NCBI RefSeq assembly: GCF_000350225.1
Contig: NW_005179057.1
Coordinates: 254,534-318,533, forward strand
Length of the DNA: 64,000 nt
DNA from: Chondrus crispus
Taxonomy: Eukaryota; Rhodophyta; Florideophyceae; Gigartinales; Gigartinaceae
Direction of reading: 5' to 3'
Position 1 is the stretch's first letter, and each line of letters opens with the position of its first letter. The position numbers and the translations under genes are program-made. Positions 22,040 to 32,026 of this stretch are shown here, piece after piece. The notes under the pieces are model-generated. The model saw only the letters and a list, made by a program, of their open reading frames with translations, did not search any database and was not told the DNA's origin.

Positions 22040-22889
22040 GGAAGGGGCCCTCAACCGTCTCGTTCGGCTACATTCAACCGCTCCGTTACGGTTAAATTAG
22101 TCCCCTGTGGTTCGAGACCAAGGGGACGTTCGGAAGCCAAGCCGTATTTGATTCCCGAACGCCACGGACGCGAGACGAAGGAACCAGATGGTACGGACTG
22201 TCTGAATGGGAAGCGATCCCCGTTAGGGCCAATGTGACCCGAGCCGGACGACAGAGCGCGCGAGGAAGCCAATAGCCCCCTTTTCGAACCAAGGGGCCAA
22301 ACGCACGGCCACAGCACATGCGACGGTCGGAACCCGTGCACACGAGAACACCACGGAAGGGCACATCGCCACGTAAGTGCAATCCACGACCACTGCAACA
22401 CGCCCGTGCGCAGAGATTGTGCGGGTGTTCTTAAAATTGGAAGAAAATACGCCTGCTGGGCGTACAGTACGCCGTTCGTACGCCCAGCGCACGCGCTGGC
22501 CACAGTGGCAATCCGCCACCACCATCGAGAAAATTAACGGAAAACATGCGCACGACCGGCGCAACGCACGCGCGCGAAGCAATCCAAATAGGTCGCGATC
22601 CATTTGGATCTTACGGAAACATCCGTACACGTGAAAAGAATTTGGTCCGCGCACGCCACACTCACATCACGGACCGTGCCGTGATTTTTTGGCAAAAAAG
22701 GTTTTCGCGGGAAAACATTTTTTGCAATTTTTTGGTGGTAATTTGGTCAAGGACTCAGGGCTCTGTCTGTTCCCGCACGCGCGCGCACGGGTACTGTACG
22801 CAACAAACGTCGTAGACGCTGCGTACAGTAGGGGCCGGACGGACACTGACGGTAAAGCGAGGGGCGCGCACAAGGAGAGATGGACGTCG
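22040..22889 (+). other. Element B spacer after pol, no gene recognised
   Basis: Short ORFs only. It contains an A/T-richer stretch (about 22,680-22,745) and then CGCACGCGCGCGCACGG with a TGTACGCAACAAACGTC region leading into the hairpin array. No gene could be supported. Confidence 0.5.
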
Positions 22890-24660
22890 CGCGTGCATGC
22901 CCTCGCTCCCGAGGGTGAGGGGCGCACAGAACAAAACGTACGTCGCGCGCGTCCGCGCCCCCGCCTCCGAAGGCGAGGGCCGAAGGATAAGAGAAACGTC
23001 CGGGCCCTTGCCCCGGACGGCGAGGGGCGACTGCAAGAAAAGACGAACGGCACACGCGCGGCGCCCCCGCCACCGATGGCGGGGGGGGCGCGAAGAGGAA
23101 AACGTACGCCCACACGTCGCGCTCTCGCCCCAATGGCGAGGGACAGCACTGAAAGGAACGTTCGCCGCGCGCCCGCGCCCTCGCAACCGATGACGAAGGG
23201 CGCGGGGTAAGGAAATTTGCCGAGGGCTCGCGCTCCCGCCACCGACGGCAGGGAGAGACGCGAGCAAAGAAGAAGACGTACGCCCAAGCGTCCGCCCCCT
23301 CGCCCCGATGGCGAGGGACACGGGGGCAAGAAGACGAATGCCGTTCGCGTTCGCGCCCCGCCTCCGGATGCGAGACGCGCGAGCGAGGAAAAAGACGAAC
23401 GGCGCACGCGCGGCGCCCCCGCCACCGATGGCGGGGGGCGCGCAAAGAAGAAGACGTACGCCCACGCGTCCGCCCCCTCGCCCCGATGGCGAGGGGCGCG
23501 CGGGCAAGAAGACGAATGCCGTTCGCGTTCGCGCCCCTCCTCCAAATGCGAGAGGCGCGAGCGAGGAAAAAGACGAACGGCGCACGCGCGGCGCCCCCGC
23601 CACCGATGGCGGGCGTCGCGCGAAGAAGAAAACGTATGTCTACGCGCCGCGCCCTCGTCCCGATGGCGAGGGGCGCGCGCGGACAAGAACACGAGTGCCG
23701 CTCGCGCCGCGCCCTCGCCCCGATGGCGAGGGACGGGAAGTATGAAGCCGTTCGTCGAGCACCCGCGTCCCTCGCCACAGGCGATGAGGGACGCCAAGTA
23801 TGCGGAGGATCGTCGCGCCCTCGCCCCGATGGCGAGAGGAGCGCGAGGTCCAACGGAGGCCGCGGGAGAGAAGGAAAACTCCAGGGACAATGGGGGCTCG
23901 AGGGTGAGAAGCCGATCCAATCAACGGGAGCTCGTCAAATCGAGCGCCTTGGAAATTGCCGGTAAGCGCTGCTTAACGTCGGAAAGACGATCCGACCAAT
24001 GGGAGCTCGTCAAACTCCCCATGGGAGTGATTCCCACCTCCGCCGAACCCTTTGCATTTCCCCTCCTTCATCCGCGCGGTCCGCAGCGGACCCGGCGGAG
24101 AGGTCGTCTCCTCGAAGCGGGGATGGCGAAGGGGCACGAGGTCTAGGACGAACTCCGCGCGCGTTGCCCTCGCCCCCGCAGGGGGAGGGACGCGAAGAAA
24201 TGCGATCGTCGCGCGCCCGGCGCCCTCGCCCCCGTATGGAAAGGAGCACCGGGCGGATAAGACCAATACAGCGCCCTGAGACCTCGCCCCCGGCACGGCG
24301 AGGGGGCGGACTGAAGGAGACGAACGTCGCGCGTTTCTGGCCCTCGCCCCGGTAGCGAGGGTCGCGCAAAGGTTAAGAGAAGAGTCCGCGTCCTCACCAC
24401 CGCAAGGCGAGGGGGCGGACTGAAGGAGACGAACGCCGCGCGCTTCTGGCCCTCGCCCCGAATGCGAGGGCGCGCAAAAGATAAGAGAAGCGTCCGCTCC
24501 CTCGCCCCGAATGGCGAGGGACGTCCAAAAGAAAAGCGAACAGCTGCTCGCTCGCGCCCTCGCCCGTAATGGCGAGGGACGCGAAGAAAGACAAGGCCGC
24601 GCGCCCGCCTCCGCTGTATAACCTCCTCACCACGGCCCCCGCCAACCCAAGGCGAAGGGG
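22890..24660. repeat. Array of about 25 GC-rich CCGA-loop hairpins, roughly 60-bp period
   Basis: Units of about 55-62 bp each contain one short hairpin followed by a purine-rich spacer (GAAGAAGAAAACGTACG and variants). The commonest hairpin is CCCTCGCC-CCGAT-GGCGAGGG. Others change both arms together, for example CCCCCGCC/GGCGGGGG, CGCCT-CCGA-AGGCG and CTCCCGCC with a GGCAGGGAG partner. A 180-bp higher-order repeat of three units is seen at 23,281-23,460 and 23,461-23,640. A gap at about 23,850-24,150 separates the main block (about 17 units) from a second block (about 9 units). Because about 60 bp is a multiple of three and the DNA is GC-rich, several frames stay open on both strands. I do not regard these as genes. 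Confidence 0.85.
23911..24022 (+). repeat. Diverged direct repeat inside the array gap
   Basis: CGATCCAATCAACGGGAGCT and the following CGTCAAA at 23,911-23,940 recur as CGATCCGACCAATGGGAGCT plus CGTCAAA at about 23,990-24,016. These mark the gap between the two hairpin blocks. Confidence 0.7.
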
Positions 24661-24892
24661 ACGTCGAGTAGAAGGGCGCTAGCTACGCGCAGCGAACCGT
24701 CGCTCGTTTGCCGTTGGTCGGTAAGGGGAACTGGCGGCGGGCTGCGGGTGGGGACCAAAACGGAAGGAGGTGGTACCACGAAAACGACTCTGCAGGAAGG
24801 CGATTTTTATTGTGGAAAGGCGCCAGGGCCCCCTCTGCTCGCCGACAAGGGGAGGAGGAAACCCCGCGCGGTGGACCTACGCGCTGACAAGG

Positions 24893-25387
24893 TCAGAGGC
24901 TCGGGTCATTCGGGGGCAAGCGAGCCCCCGAATCGTAACTGGCTTGAGGATAGTACCCCGGGTGCCGGGGTAAGCCGGTTGCCATGTCCGCCAGGGTAGG
25001 CATGGCGACCCGTGTGGTATCCTCACCGCTCGCCCCGTCCCGAGACGGGCGAGGGTCGGGATCGTACCCCGCATATGGGTCGCGGATGGTTGCAGGAGCC
25101 GGGGGTTGGGGAACGTCGCCGGCAGGCGGCGGTACCGACTGCGACGACCGCAGTCGGTCGCGCTCTCGTCGATAACGTTCGCGATCGAACACCGCCCGTT
25201 CGTAGGCCGCGGCTTGGCGCTCGGATGCCTCGCGCATGGACCCTAGCTCACGGCTGACTCGCTGCAGTTCCGCGGAGCGCGTCGCTAGGTCGTCACGTAG
25301 ATCGCGCGCTTCATCGCTCCTAGTGAGGAACCAGTCAGCCAGGGTATCGACCAACCCGCCTACGGTCCAACCGCGCCGGCTGGCCAC
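24893..25387 (-). CDS. Antisense coiled-coil ORF of element B (second part)
   Basis: About 164 codons. Residues 20-80 form a charged heptad-like helix (SDEARDLRDDLATRSAELQR and RYRRERDRLRSS), and the rest is Pro/Asp/Arg-rich. It lies directly downstream of the larger antisense ORF but in a different frame, and its first usable codon is GTG, not ATG. It is therefore more likely the frameshifted or spliced C-terminal part of that protein than an independent gene. Function unknown; the coiled coil suggests self-association. Confidence 0.4.
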   Translation of the reverse strand: MASRRGWTVGGLVDTLADWFLTRSDEARDLRDDLATRSAELQRVSRELGSMREASERQAAAYERAVFDRERYRRERDRLRSSQSVPPPAGDVPQPPAPATIRDPYAGYDPDPRPSRDGASGEDTTRVAMPTLADMATGLPRHPGYYPQASYDSGARLPPNDPSL

Positions 25388-25401
25388 GCCTAACGCCCGT
25401 A

Positions 25402-27267
25402 CTACCTTGGCGGACGCCGCCAGCTCTCCGTGGGGAGCACCAGTTCGCGTACGCGACGCCCTTGGGGCGTTTCCTGCTCCACCGCATCGAGCGGTGGGAT
25501 GGGGAGGACAGTCGCTGCGGAGACAGGGTCCCCTACAGGACCACGGCCGACGACCGACGTCGGCCGAAAGGGGTTCACAGCGGTGCCAACGGAGTCCACG
25601 GCCACGGCGTCGAGGTCCCTGTAACGTTTACGGCGCCCGCGCCGATGCTCAGACCCGACCCCTCCCCTCGGCTGCGCGTTGCCGGAGACCAACGGCACGA
25701 GGGGAGAGCGCGCCACGAAGGCGTCCCCCGTGGGATCGTACGTGAGATAGGAGCTGCGAGCTCCAGTCGTATAGTCCATCCACGAACGGTGGTTCCGAGG
25801 GGTGACTTCGCTGGCGCGGTCCATGAGGCTAATGGCATGGCCGAATGTCCAAGGGGCGTGACTGGACCCGTGTTCGGACGGATGCAGCGCGACGTCGGGA
25901 AGGCCCGACGCGACGCGCCTCACGAACGCAACCGTGGGGCCGGGCTGAACGAACGCCCGCTTGTTCATGTAAACCTCCGACATGAAGGCGCAGCATACGG
26001 ACCGCGCCCACTCGCGCTCATAGTTGTAAGCGAGCCGCGAGTGGGCTGGATGCTGTGGGTCGGCGCACGCGACGCCAAAATACTTCAGGATGGGAGGCAG
26101 AAGGGGTTGTACCCCTAGCGAAGGAAAGCTCTCTCCCACGCTCACGGGGAGAGCTGGAAAATCTCCGACTGTCAAGCCGGACGCAAAGGCAGCAGATGGG
26201 ACGACCTGACCGTTCGCCTCGTCTTCTCTCCTGTACGCGGACCAATCGTGGTGAGCGAAACCCACGGCGTATAGCCGCATCAAGGAACAAGAGGAATTCT
26301 GTAGAGCCACGAGGGGCTTGGTGAAGGCGTAGGGGCGGGGTGAGGCGTACAACCCCGCCAACTCCGACACCACGAAGCGTCGGGGGTCTATCCGCACCGA
26401 CCCGGACAGGAACGCCCCCATACGATCAACGTAGATGACCTCCGCAACACTGTACACGAATGTACAGTCGCCCAGCAGCTCGTCCGGGAGCTGGTAGCCA
26501 ACCCCGCCGCCTTCGGCCATTAAGCGACGAAGGGCCGAAGACGCTTCTTCGAGGCCGCCCGCCTCGTATACCTTGAACACGCGGGCGAGATCAGACCGAA
26601 GCCACCCGCACGAGATCACCTCCGCTACGGTGACCCCCGAACGGCCCCTGCGCAACCAGGGGTACTGCAGCTCGTCGACAGAGAGCAGTGGGGCATCGGA
26701 ATACGGAACCCCGAACCACCGCGTGGCAGAGGCCACCTCCCCCTCCCGACCGGACGAGGAGGGGGAAAGTACAGGAGGACGACGGCCGAAGGACGCGCCA
26801 TCAGGAGCGGCGTGGTCGCGCGCGACGTCCGAATGCGCAACGGGAAGGACGTCGGCCGCTGGGGCCGAAGGGGCAGCCGGACGGAACGCGATAACCGGTT
26901 TGGGTGGTCCCACGGGAGGGGCCACCAGCTCCACGGAGACGGTCGTGGAGCGGGAACGGGACTTCTGGAAAGCCGGCGGGGCCAGCGGGGCCGTACGAGT
27001 CAGAGCGATGTCGTCCTCTCGCGATCCAGGGGACGCGCTCGATGACGCGACCCCGCTCGGTAAAGGAATGGCGACGACGGACGCGCCCGCCGCCACGGGT
27101 TTGCCGCCGCCATCGAGCGGAGGCGGAGGCGGAGGAGGAAGAGAGGTCGAGTCGGCCATGATAGGACGGCCGATAGGACGGAGCGGAGATGACCGATCGG
27201 GACTGTCGGGGAAGGACTGGCACAGCGCAAAGTGGACGCGGACGTCCACACATGAGAGGGGGGCCAT
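25402..27267 (-). CDS. Antisense ORF of element B, 621 aa, starts at the 3' LTR edge
   Basis: Encoded opposite to gag-pol. The first ATG (27265-27267) overlaps the first base of the 3' LTR, so any promoter would have to lie inside that LTR, reading in antisense. A second ATG 36 codons on (MADSTSLPPPPPPPLDGG) is an alternative start. The N-terminal 180 residues are Pro/Ala/Ser-rich. Residues about 190-500 look like a folded domain with Trp, Tyr, Cys and Phe spread through it (for example LLGDCTFVYSVAEVIYVDRM and YEREWARSVCCAFMSEVYM). The C-terminus has a basic patch (HRRGRRKRYRD). It ends with TAG at 25402. No family was recognised. Antisense ORFs near the 3' LTR are known in some plant gypsy lineages. 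Confidence 0.6.
   Translation of the reverse strand: MAPLSCVDVRVHFALCQSFPDSPDRSSPLRPIGRPIMADSTSLPPPPPPPLDGGGKPVAAGASVVAIPLPSGVASSSASPGSREDDIALTRTAPLAPPAFQKSRSRSTTVSVELVAPPVGPPKPVIAFRPAAPSAPAADVLPVAHSDVARDHAAPDGASFGRRPPVLSPSSSGREGEVASATRWFGVPYSDAPLLSVDELQYPWLRRGRSGVTVAEVISCGWLRSDLARVFKVYEAGGLEEASSALRRLMAEGGGVGYQLPDELLGDCTFVYSVAEVIYVDRMGAFLSGSVRIDPRRFVVSELAGLYASPRPYAFTKPLVALQNSSCSLMRLYAVGFAHHDWSAYRREDEANGQVVPSAAFASGLTVGDFPALPVSVGESFPSLGVQPLLPPILKYFGVACADPQHPAHSRLAYNYEREWARSVCCAFMSEVYMNKRAFVQPGPTVAFVRRVASGLPDVALHPSEHGSSHAPWTFGHAISLMDRASEVTPRNHRSWMDYTTGARSSYLTYDPTGDAFVARSPLVPLVSGNAQPRGGVGSEHRRGRRKRYRDLDAVAVDSVGTAVNPFRPTSVVGRGPVGDPVSAATVLPIPPLDAVEQETPQGRRVRELVLPTESWRRPPR
27254..27263 (+). promoter_or_regulatory. 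Polypurine tract of element B
   Basis: GAGAGGGGGG ends three bases before the 3' LTR and is the expected plus-strand primer site. Confidence 0.7.
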
Positions 27268-27878
27268 GTAGCATATCCCCCTCCCTCAATTAGATTTAGA
27301 TTAGATTTATAACAGTAGAGCCCGAGCTCTACAGTACCTCAGTGCGCGCGCACACGTGTACCCCACGTGTACGGGGGCGCGCGCGCACACACGTGTACAA
27401 CACGTGTGCTGCCAGCCCCGACGGCTGACAGCACTACAGTGCAGGCCGACCTGCACTACTGTAATGTTATGATAGGTGACCTTGTACATTAAATATGAGC
27501 GGACCGCCGGCGGTGGAGGACGACAAGCACGGACTTGTCAAGGATCCTCCACCTTAGTCCGCCCGCTTACTTTTAGGTACTTCCGTCCGATTTACCTAGA
27601 AGTAGCACCGCGCGCGGGTTGAGGACGCGCGTAGCACGCCCACGAGCCGGCTCCGCCTCCGCCCGTCGGTACTGGATCGTCACCCAGTACCGCTCCGGGG
27701 CGTCGAGGCGTAGAACCGCTCGCGCGTGCGCGCGTCCTCCCCGATCCCGCTCTACCACCGCTACCTCGAGCCCGTGCTCGGTACCGTGGGTGGGCCGTGC
27801 TTCTATCTTCCCGCCGATCGGGGTCTTTCCGAACTGTCAGTACTCACCCCCCTCGTCGTTGGGGGTGATTATACTACA
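27267..27878 (+). repeat. 3' LTR of element B (612 bp)
   Basis: Same ends as the 5' LTR. It is 37 bp longer because of an extra GCACACGTGTACCCCACGTG-type segment at about 27,350-27,390, itself a hairpin. It is followed by ATCAT at 27,879-27,883. Confidence 0.95.
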
Positions 27879-28163
27879 ATCATATCGTGGATTAGTTGTC
27901 CTTACAATATCCGTGTTCTAGAAATGTTGGGTTTAATAGCCCTGAAACCCTCGATTACTTGTCATTTTGGATTACTACACGGGCGAAGCACGCCAATTGT
28001 GTTGTTTGGGACGGGCGACCAAAGGCGACATTTCGGTGGTCGTGTCTAACATACTACTGCCATTTTTCCTTTCGCCCCCCCTGTGCAACAAATTCGCACG
28101 ATTCGGACCCTGTTCACTACAACAAAAACCATTTCACCCCCTTTTTGCCACCAAACAAGACAC

Positions 28164-28191
28164 GATCGCCCCACTAAACGCAAAATCTCCC
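28164..28191 (+). repeat. Copy of the motif that forms the 62.7-kb palindrome
   Basis: GATCGCCCCACTAAACGC followed by AAAATCTCCC. The first 18 nt equal the reverse complement of the left arm of the palindrome at 62,689-62,727, and the whole block matches its right arm plus flank with few differences. Confidence 0.75.
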
Positions 28192-28210
28192 ACCCAAATA
28201 CTGTTTTCTG

Positions 28211-28278
28211 TATGGTCATAGTATGACCATACAACGTATTTCCCGAAGTATGACCGTCATACTTCGGGAAATACGTTG
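28211..28278. repeat. Two adjacent perfect palindromes
   Basis: The first is TATGGTCAT-AGT-ATGACCATA (28,211-28,231). The second has perfect 22-nt arms (28,232-28,253 and 28,257-28,278) around CCG, starting CAACGTATTTCCCGAAG. Both centre on a GTATGAC/GTCATAC motif. They lie in A/T-rich DNA between elements B and the tyrosine-recombinase element. Confidence 0.92.
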
Positions 28279-28672
28279 CATACGTGGCTACGAAATTCTG
28301 TACGAAATTTGATTTTGCGTAAACCCTCTATTGTCATACAGTAGGCCTTTCATGCAAATACCTCTCGCACAAGAAATTAGTTTGATACTTACAGTAGAAG
28401 TAATGTGCAATTGGAACTGATTGAGTATATCAGCATTTTCAAAATATTTGCTAGAATACATGGTATTTTCAGTTCCCCTTGATCTGTTTTCGCTTCACTT
28501 CCCCATGAAGATAGATGGTCGTTTGCGGTTGGAGCTCTCACGCACCCGAGATATCAGCGGTAGCGAGAGTACTCTTGACTATCTATCGAAAAGTAAACAA
28601 AGAAAGAACAATATCAGAGAATAGACATGTGAGGTAAGCCCAGGGAAGGGCTTCCTGACGGGGATGGGTGGG
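28279..28672. other. A/T-rich intergenic DNA
   Basis: Only short ORFs; no domain or repeat recognised. Confidence 0.4.
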
Positions 28673-28828
28673 CAAAAGAGAAATAGACATAGCCGAGAAG
28701 TCACGAGACTCACACCCAGCCGTCGGCGTTATGTAGGACGGTGCACGCTCGGTCGAATGCCAGGTGTCGGCATGTCACTCGCTACTCCCTGGACAGCTTC
28801 ACCCGCATACACAAGTGTATACAGACGC
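28673..28828 (-). repeat. Terminal direct repeat, left (156 bp)
   Basis: About five mismatches to the copy at 32,584-32,739. It starts CAAAAGAGAAATAGACATAG and ends GTATACAGACGC. Confidence 0.93.
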
Positions 28829-28878
28829 GGAGTGCAAAGCGGAGCCGAATGTGCGAGCGATGCGGAGACGGAGGCGTG

Positions 28879-30123
28879 CTAGACTGCTTGGCCTTGGGGC
28901 AGCATATGCGCGAAGATAATGCGCGACGCGGCGGTGACAGAAATACTACTACCAAAGTAGACTTGTAGCATCTCAATAGATACCCAGTCCAAACGATTCA
29001 TTATCCAAGCTTCTGTGAATCCGAGTCCTAAAAGCTCATTGTACGCCCCGATTCGCGCGCTGTGTGACGAATAAAAGAACCCGTTTGGCGGAACAGCGCC
29101 AACACGCATCAGCGACAATGACATGGCGGCGTTCAAATTCGCAGTCCCCAAGCGTGTTACAGCTCGGAGGTTGAAGAAACCAGCATTGGCCGGTCGCTGT
29201 GTCTTCCACTTGAGCATCAACAGCCCCGGAGCATCCCATTCGGGATTGCGACGGTAGGAGAGTCGCAGAGGGCGTTGATAAGACTTTGCTTTGCGATGCG
29301 TCAGGGCCACATCCACGCTAGCATCCGTGACATCAACGTCTTCTGCTGCCACGTGTGCAACGGAAATTGACCTGCATTGAAAAATAAATGCGAAAACGAC
29401 CATAGCGCAGGAGCCCATTTCCTCAACGACTTCGGTGCCCAAGCCAAACTCTGCCACACGCATCGCGATTGCGGCACTAATCCCGATTCGGTTTCGCGCT
29501 TCAGGTCGGTCGCGATCGGTCTTGTTCATGGACGCAGTAGCCATGGCAGACACCAGCGGGGAACGCGTCGGAGATGGTAGCCCTTGCGTCTCATGTAAAC
29601 GGGAGACAGCGCTGATATAATTGCGAACCGAGCTTGTACCTACCCTTCCCTCCAGGTACATGTAACCCAGGAAAGCGAGCACGTCGCCTTCATTTGCAGG
29701 CAGCGGATCTCGACCGTCGTCATCACAGAACACCAACCACTTCTTAATCTGACTGCTCCTGTTTGCCCACGTCTGCGCCTTCCACCCATGCGACACCAGT
29801 AGCTCCGCCGCCACCTCTGCACCCCCCGTCTCTCCTCCCATCCCCATCCTTGCCCACACCGCATCCCGGGTCCCGGCCATCCACAGCTGCGCTACCCTAT
29901 CCTTGCCAACACTACTTCCCATGCAGCGTTCACTGGGCGCGAGCTTTGAAGCAACGGGGGGCCGTAGTCGGAAGGGCGAAGCACGATGAGCTCCTCTGCC
30001 AGCCCGCGCAAGCGCGCGTACCATGCTGGCGCTGGCCAGTGTGGGGCTATCAGCACCCCCTTCCCGCCCTCGGCCTGAAACTTCCTCACCACGAGCGGAA
30101 GGAAATCGAATAGCGGATTCCAA
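28879..30123 (-). CDS. Tyrosine recombinase of the DIRS-like element
   Basis: It cuts and rejoins circular cDNA during integration. The N-terminal SAM-like core-binding region includes SQIKKWLVFCDDDGRDPLPA and FLGYMYLEGRVGTSSVRNYI. The catalytic half contains the first Arg in FQCRSISVAHV, the H-x-x-R pair in HSARIGAYNELLG and the nucleophile Tyr in MLQVYFGSS near the C-terminus. The frame is open over about 414 codons. The likely start is an internal Met (MGSSVGKDRVAQLW) because the upstream stretch overlaps the RT frame by about 38 bp and is Arg/Ala-rich. It appears intact. Confidence 0.85.
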   Translation of the reverse strand: MESAIRFPSARGEEVSGRGREGGADSPTLASASMVRALARAGRGAHRASPFRLRPPVASKLAPSERCMGSSVGKDRVAQLWMAGTRDAVWARMGMGGETGGAEVAAELLVSHGWKAQTWANRSSQIKKWLVFCDDDGRDPLPANEGDVLAFLGYMYLEGRVGTSSVRNYISAVSRLHETQGLPSPTRSPLVSAMATASMNKTDRDRPEARNRIGISAAIAMRVAEFGLGTEVVEEMGSCAMVVFAFIFQCRSISVAHVAAEDVDVTDASVDVALTHRKAKSYQRPLRLSYRRNPEWDAPGLLMLKWKTQRPANAGFFNLRAVTRLGTANLNAAMSLSLMRVGAVPPNGFFYSSHSARIGAYNELLGLGFTEAWIMNRLDWVSIEMLQVYFGSSISVTAASRIIFAHMLPQGQAV

Positions 30124-32026
30124 AGACGCGCCAGCCCATCCCCCAGTACTCCCCCATCTGCGTCAGAGCGTACTTCTTCCTGGCCACCAGCGTTTCCCCA
30201 ACCGGGCGATCTTTGAGGACGACCTCGTCTAAGCGGTATTCGTGCTGTATTGACCGCCACGAGCGGTCCGTAGCTCGTGCGTCTCCCGGGTCCCACGTTC
30301 GGGAAAGGGCATCTACGTAGCGATTCACGGCCGAGGGCAACCAGCGCGCCTCTATTGTCACCCCCAGCACCACGAGCATCTTCTGCAGCCGACGAAGCTC
30401 GGCCATCAGCTTTGAAGCCGAGACCATGGCGTTCAGGACGTAGACGACTGCTTGGTTGTCCTCGTGTAGCAGCAGCAGCCTCACGCTCGGCTGGGAGACG
30501 TAGTCGGCGAAGTGCCTCTGCAATAGAAGCCTCACTGCCCTTAACTCCCTCACCGTTATACTTGTCGCCCGATCCTCGGCCGTCCAGAAACCGCGACCCT
30601 CTCACAAACCCGGGAACCCAGCCTCCTCGTCGTCGCCTGGGGTCCCCCATATCCCACGTCGGCGGCAGCGCTGTGCATCGTTGCATGCGGGTCCAGCCTG
30701 TGGAGGTCCCTGCCTTCTCCACGTGCCAATGAACGCCAATGTCGCAGGTCGCGCACTTGGCCCTCGCTCCTCGCGCTCCGCCAACGCCATGTCGAAGTAA
30801 AGCGAGCGGGTGTAGAAGCGCGCGAGCGGCAATGCCAGCGTAAGGGAGACACCGACGCCACAGAAGTGCTGCAGCCTTTCCAACGACACCCAACGGCGGT
30901 TTCGTTGAGCGAGTAGCAGTAGCTCCTGTGCCAATCTTAGAACCTTCAAGCGCCTCGCCTCCGAAATGTAAACCTTCATAGCCACGGGGTCCACATGCAC
31001 GCCCAAATGGTCTAAACGCCGCGCTCGTTCGCAACAACCTTTCGACGGGTGCCGCACGATGCCCAGCCGCGCAAATAGTGCGTCCAGAAGGCGCCGAGCA
31101 AGCGCACAGTCCTTCTTCGTAGCGGGCCGCGTTGCGGGTGAGGGCGAGAGCAGGAAGTCGTCGATATACGGGAGCACTCGGTAGCGGTACCTCTCCCGCA
31201 AATGCCGCACGAGCGGCCGGAGCATCTTCGTAAACCACAGCACCGACATTCCCCATCCGAACGGTAGGGCAACAGCCCGATGACCATGTCCGTCGTAGGA
31301 GCAAATAAACATATCGCGCATGGATGGATGCAAGTAGAAATGCCGATATCCACTCTTCACATCCCACGACATCATCATGTCTCCCTTCTGTGCGAAGGTC
31401 GTTACAGTCTCCATCTTCACGCTGCCCGGGGCCAGTGCTTGCTCTGTTGTGAAAAATTGACGACAAAACGTCCCTTTCTCTCTGCTCTCTCGCCCTGCCA
31501 AACAGTGAGTGCGGACGATACCATCTTCCCCTCTTCCACGCATCTCTCCGCATAATCCCGATCCAGCTTCTCGTAAATCCCGCTCCGGCAACCAGCCTCC
31601 AAGTCTTCTTTCCCGAATCTCCTGTCTTCCTCTGATTGGGGAATATCGGGCAGCACCACACCCTCTGTAAATGGCACAGCAGGAGGGTCCAGGATCCCGT
31701 ACCGAATGGCACGCACCAGATACGCGCTGGCCCCCAGATCCGTACGCCATGCATCTGCGCGCAGTGCTACCCCTCTCCAAAGTGGGAGTCGCCCGACTCC
31801 CACTTTGTCCTTTCCGCCAAAAGACGGGCCCGTCATTCTTCCGTGGCAGCCCCTGGGGAGCTGCCATTCTTGCTTGAGGCACGTTGGAGCCTGGCCTTAG
31901 CCAACATTTTTGCGGCCTCGGTTTCCATCTTGGACGTGAGTGCAGCCCGGGCCGAACGGTAGGACTCTGAGAATACAGCGTCATGCCCTTGCTCGACAAG
32001 GAAGGACGTCTGTCTCGCGATCTCAA
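30086..32026 (-). pseudogene. Reverse transcriptase-RNase H of the DIRS-like element, one TGA
   Basis: RT palm motifs are clear: MSWDVKSGYRHFYLHPSMRD, LPFGWGMSVLWFTKMLRPLV and the catalytic VLPYIDDFLLSPSP. These are followed by the thumb and then an RNase H-like domain (LLLHEDNQAVVYVLNAM, then ARWLPSAVNRYVDALSR). A TGA at 30602-30604 interrupts the frame just before the RNase H core. The same frame continues on the far side (EGRGFWTAEDRATSITVREL), so this is one nonsense change, not a shift. The 5' end overlaps the Gag-like ORF. Confidence 0.85.

Larger units (their letters stand above)
14128..27878 (+). mobile_element. Complete Ty3/gypsy chromoviral element B, 13.75 kb
   Basis: Order: 5' LTR, primer-binding segment, gag, minus-one overlap with stem-loop, pol (protease, RT, RNase H, integrase, chromodomain), about 0.85 kb of spacer, a 1.8-kb hairpin array, an antisense ORF pair, polypurine tract, 3' LTR. 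Both LTRs start TGTAGCATATCC and end TATACTACA. By eye they differ at roughly seven positions plus a 37-bp insertion in the right copy, so the insertion is not brand new. Pol is open throughout, while gag carries two frame changes near its end. More than 5 kb lies between pol and the 3' LTR, which is long for the group. Confidence 0.95.

Noticed and set aside
22667-23920. Long ORFs on both strands over the hairpin array (up to about 417 codons)
   Set aside because: Several frames are open at once because the repeat unit is near a multiple of three and the DNA is GC-rich with few stops; the products are Arg/Ala/Pro repeats.
22890-24660. CRISPR-like array
   Set aside because: Repeats are imperfect, palindromic and contiguous without unique spacers, and the context is a eukaryotic retrotransposon.
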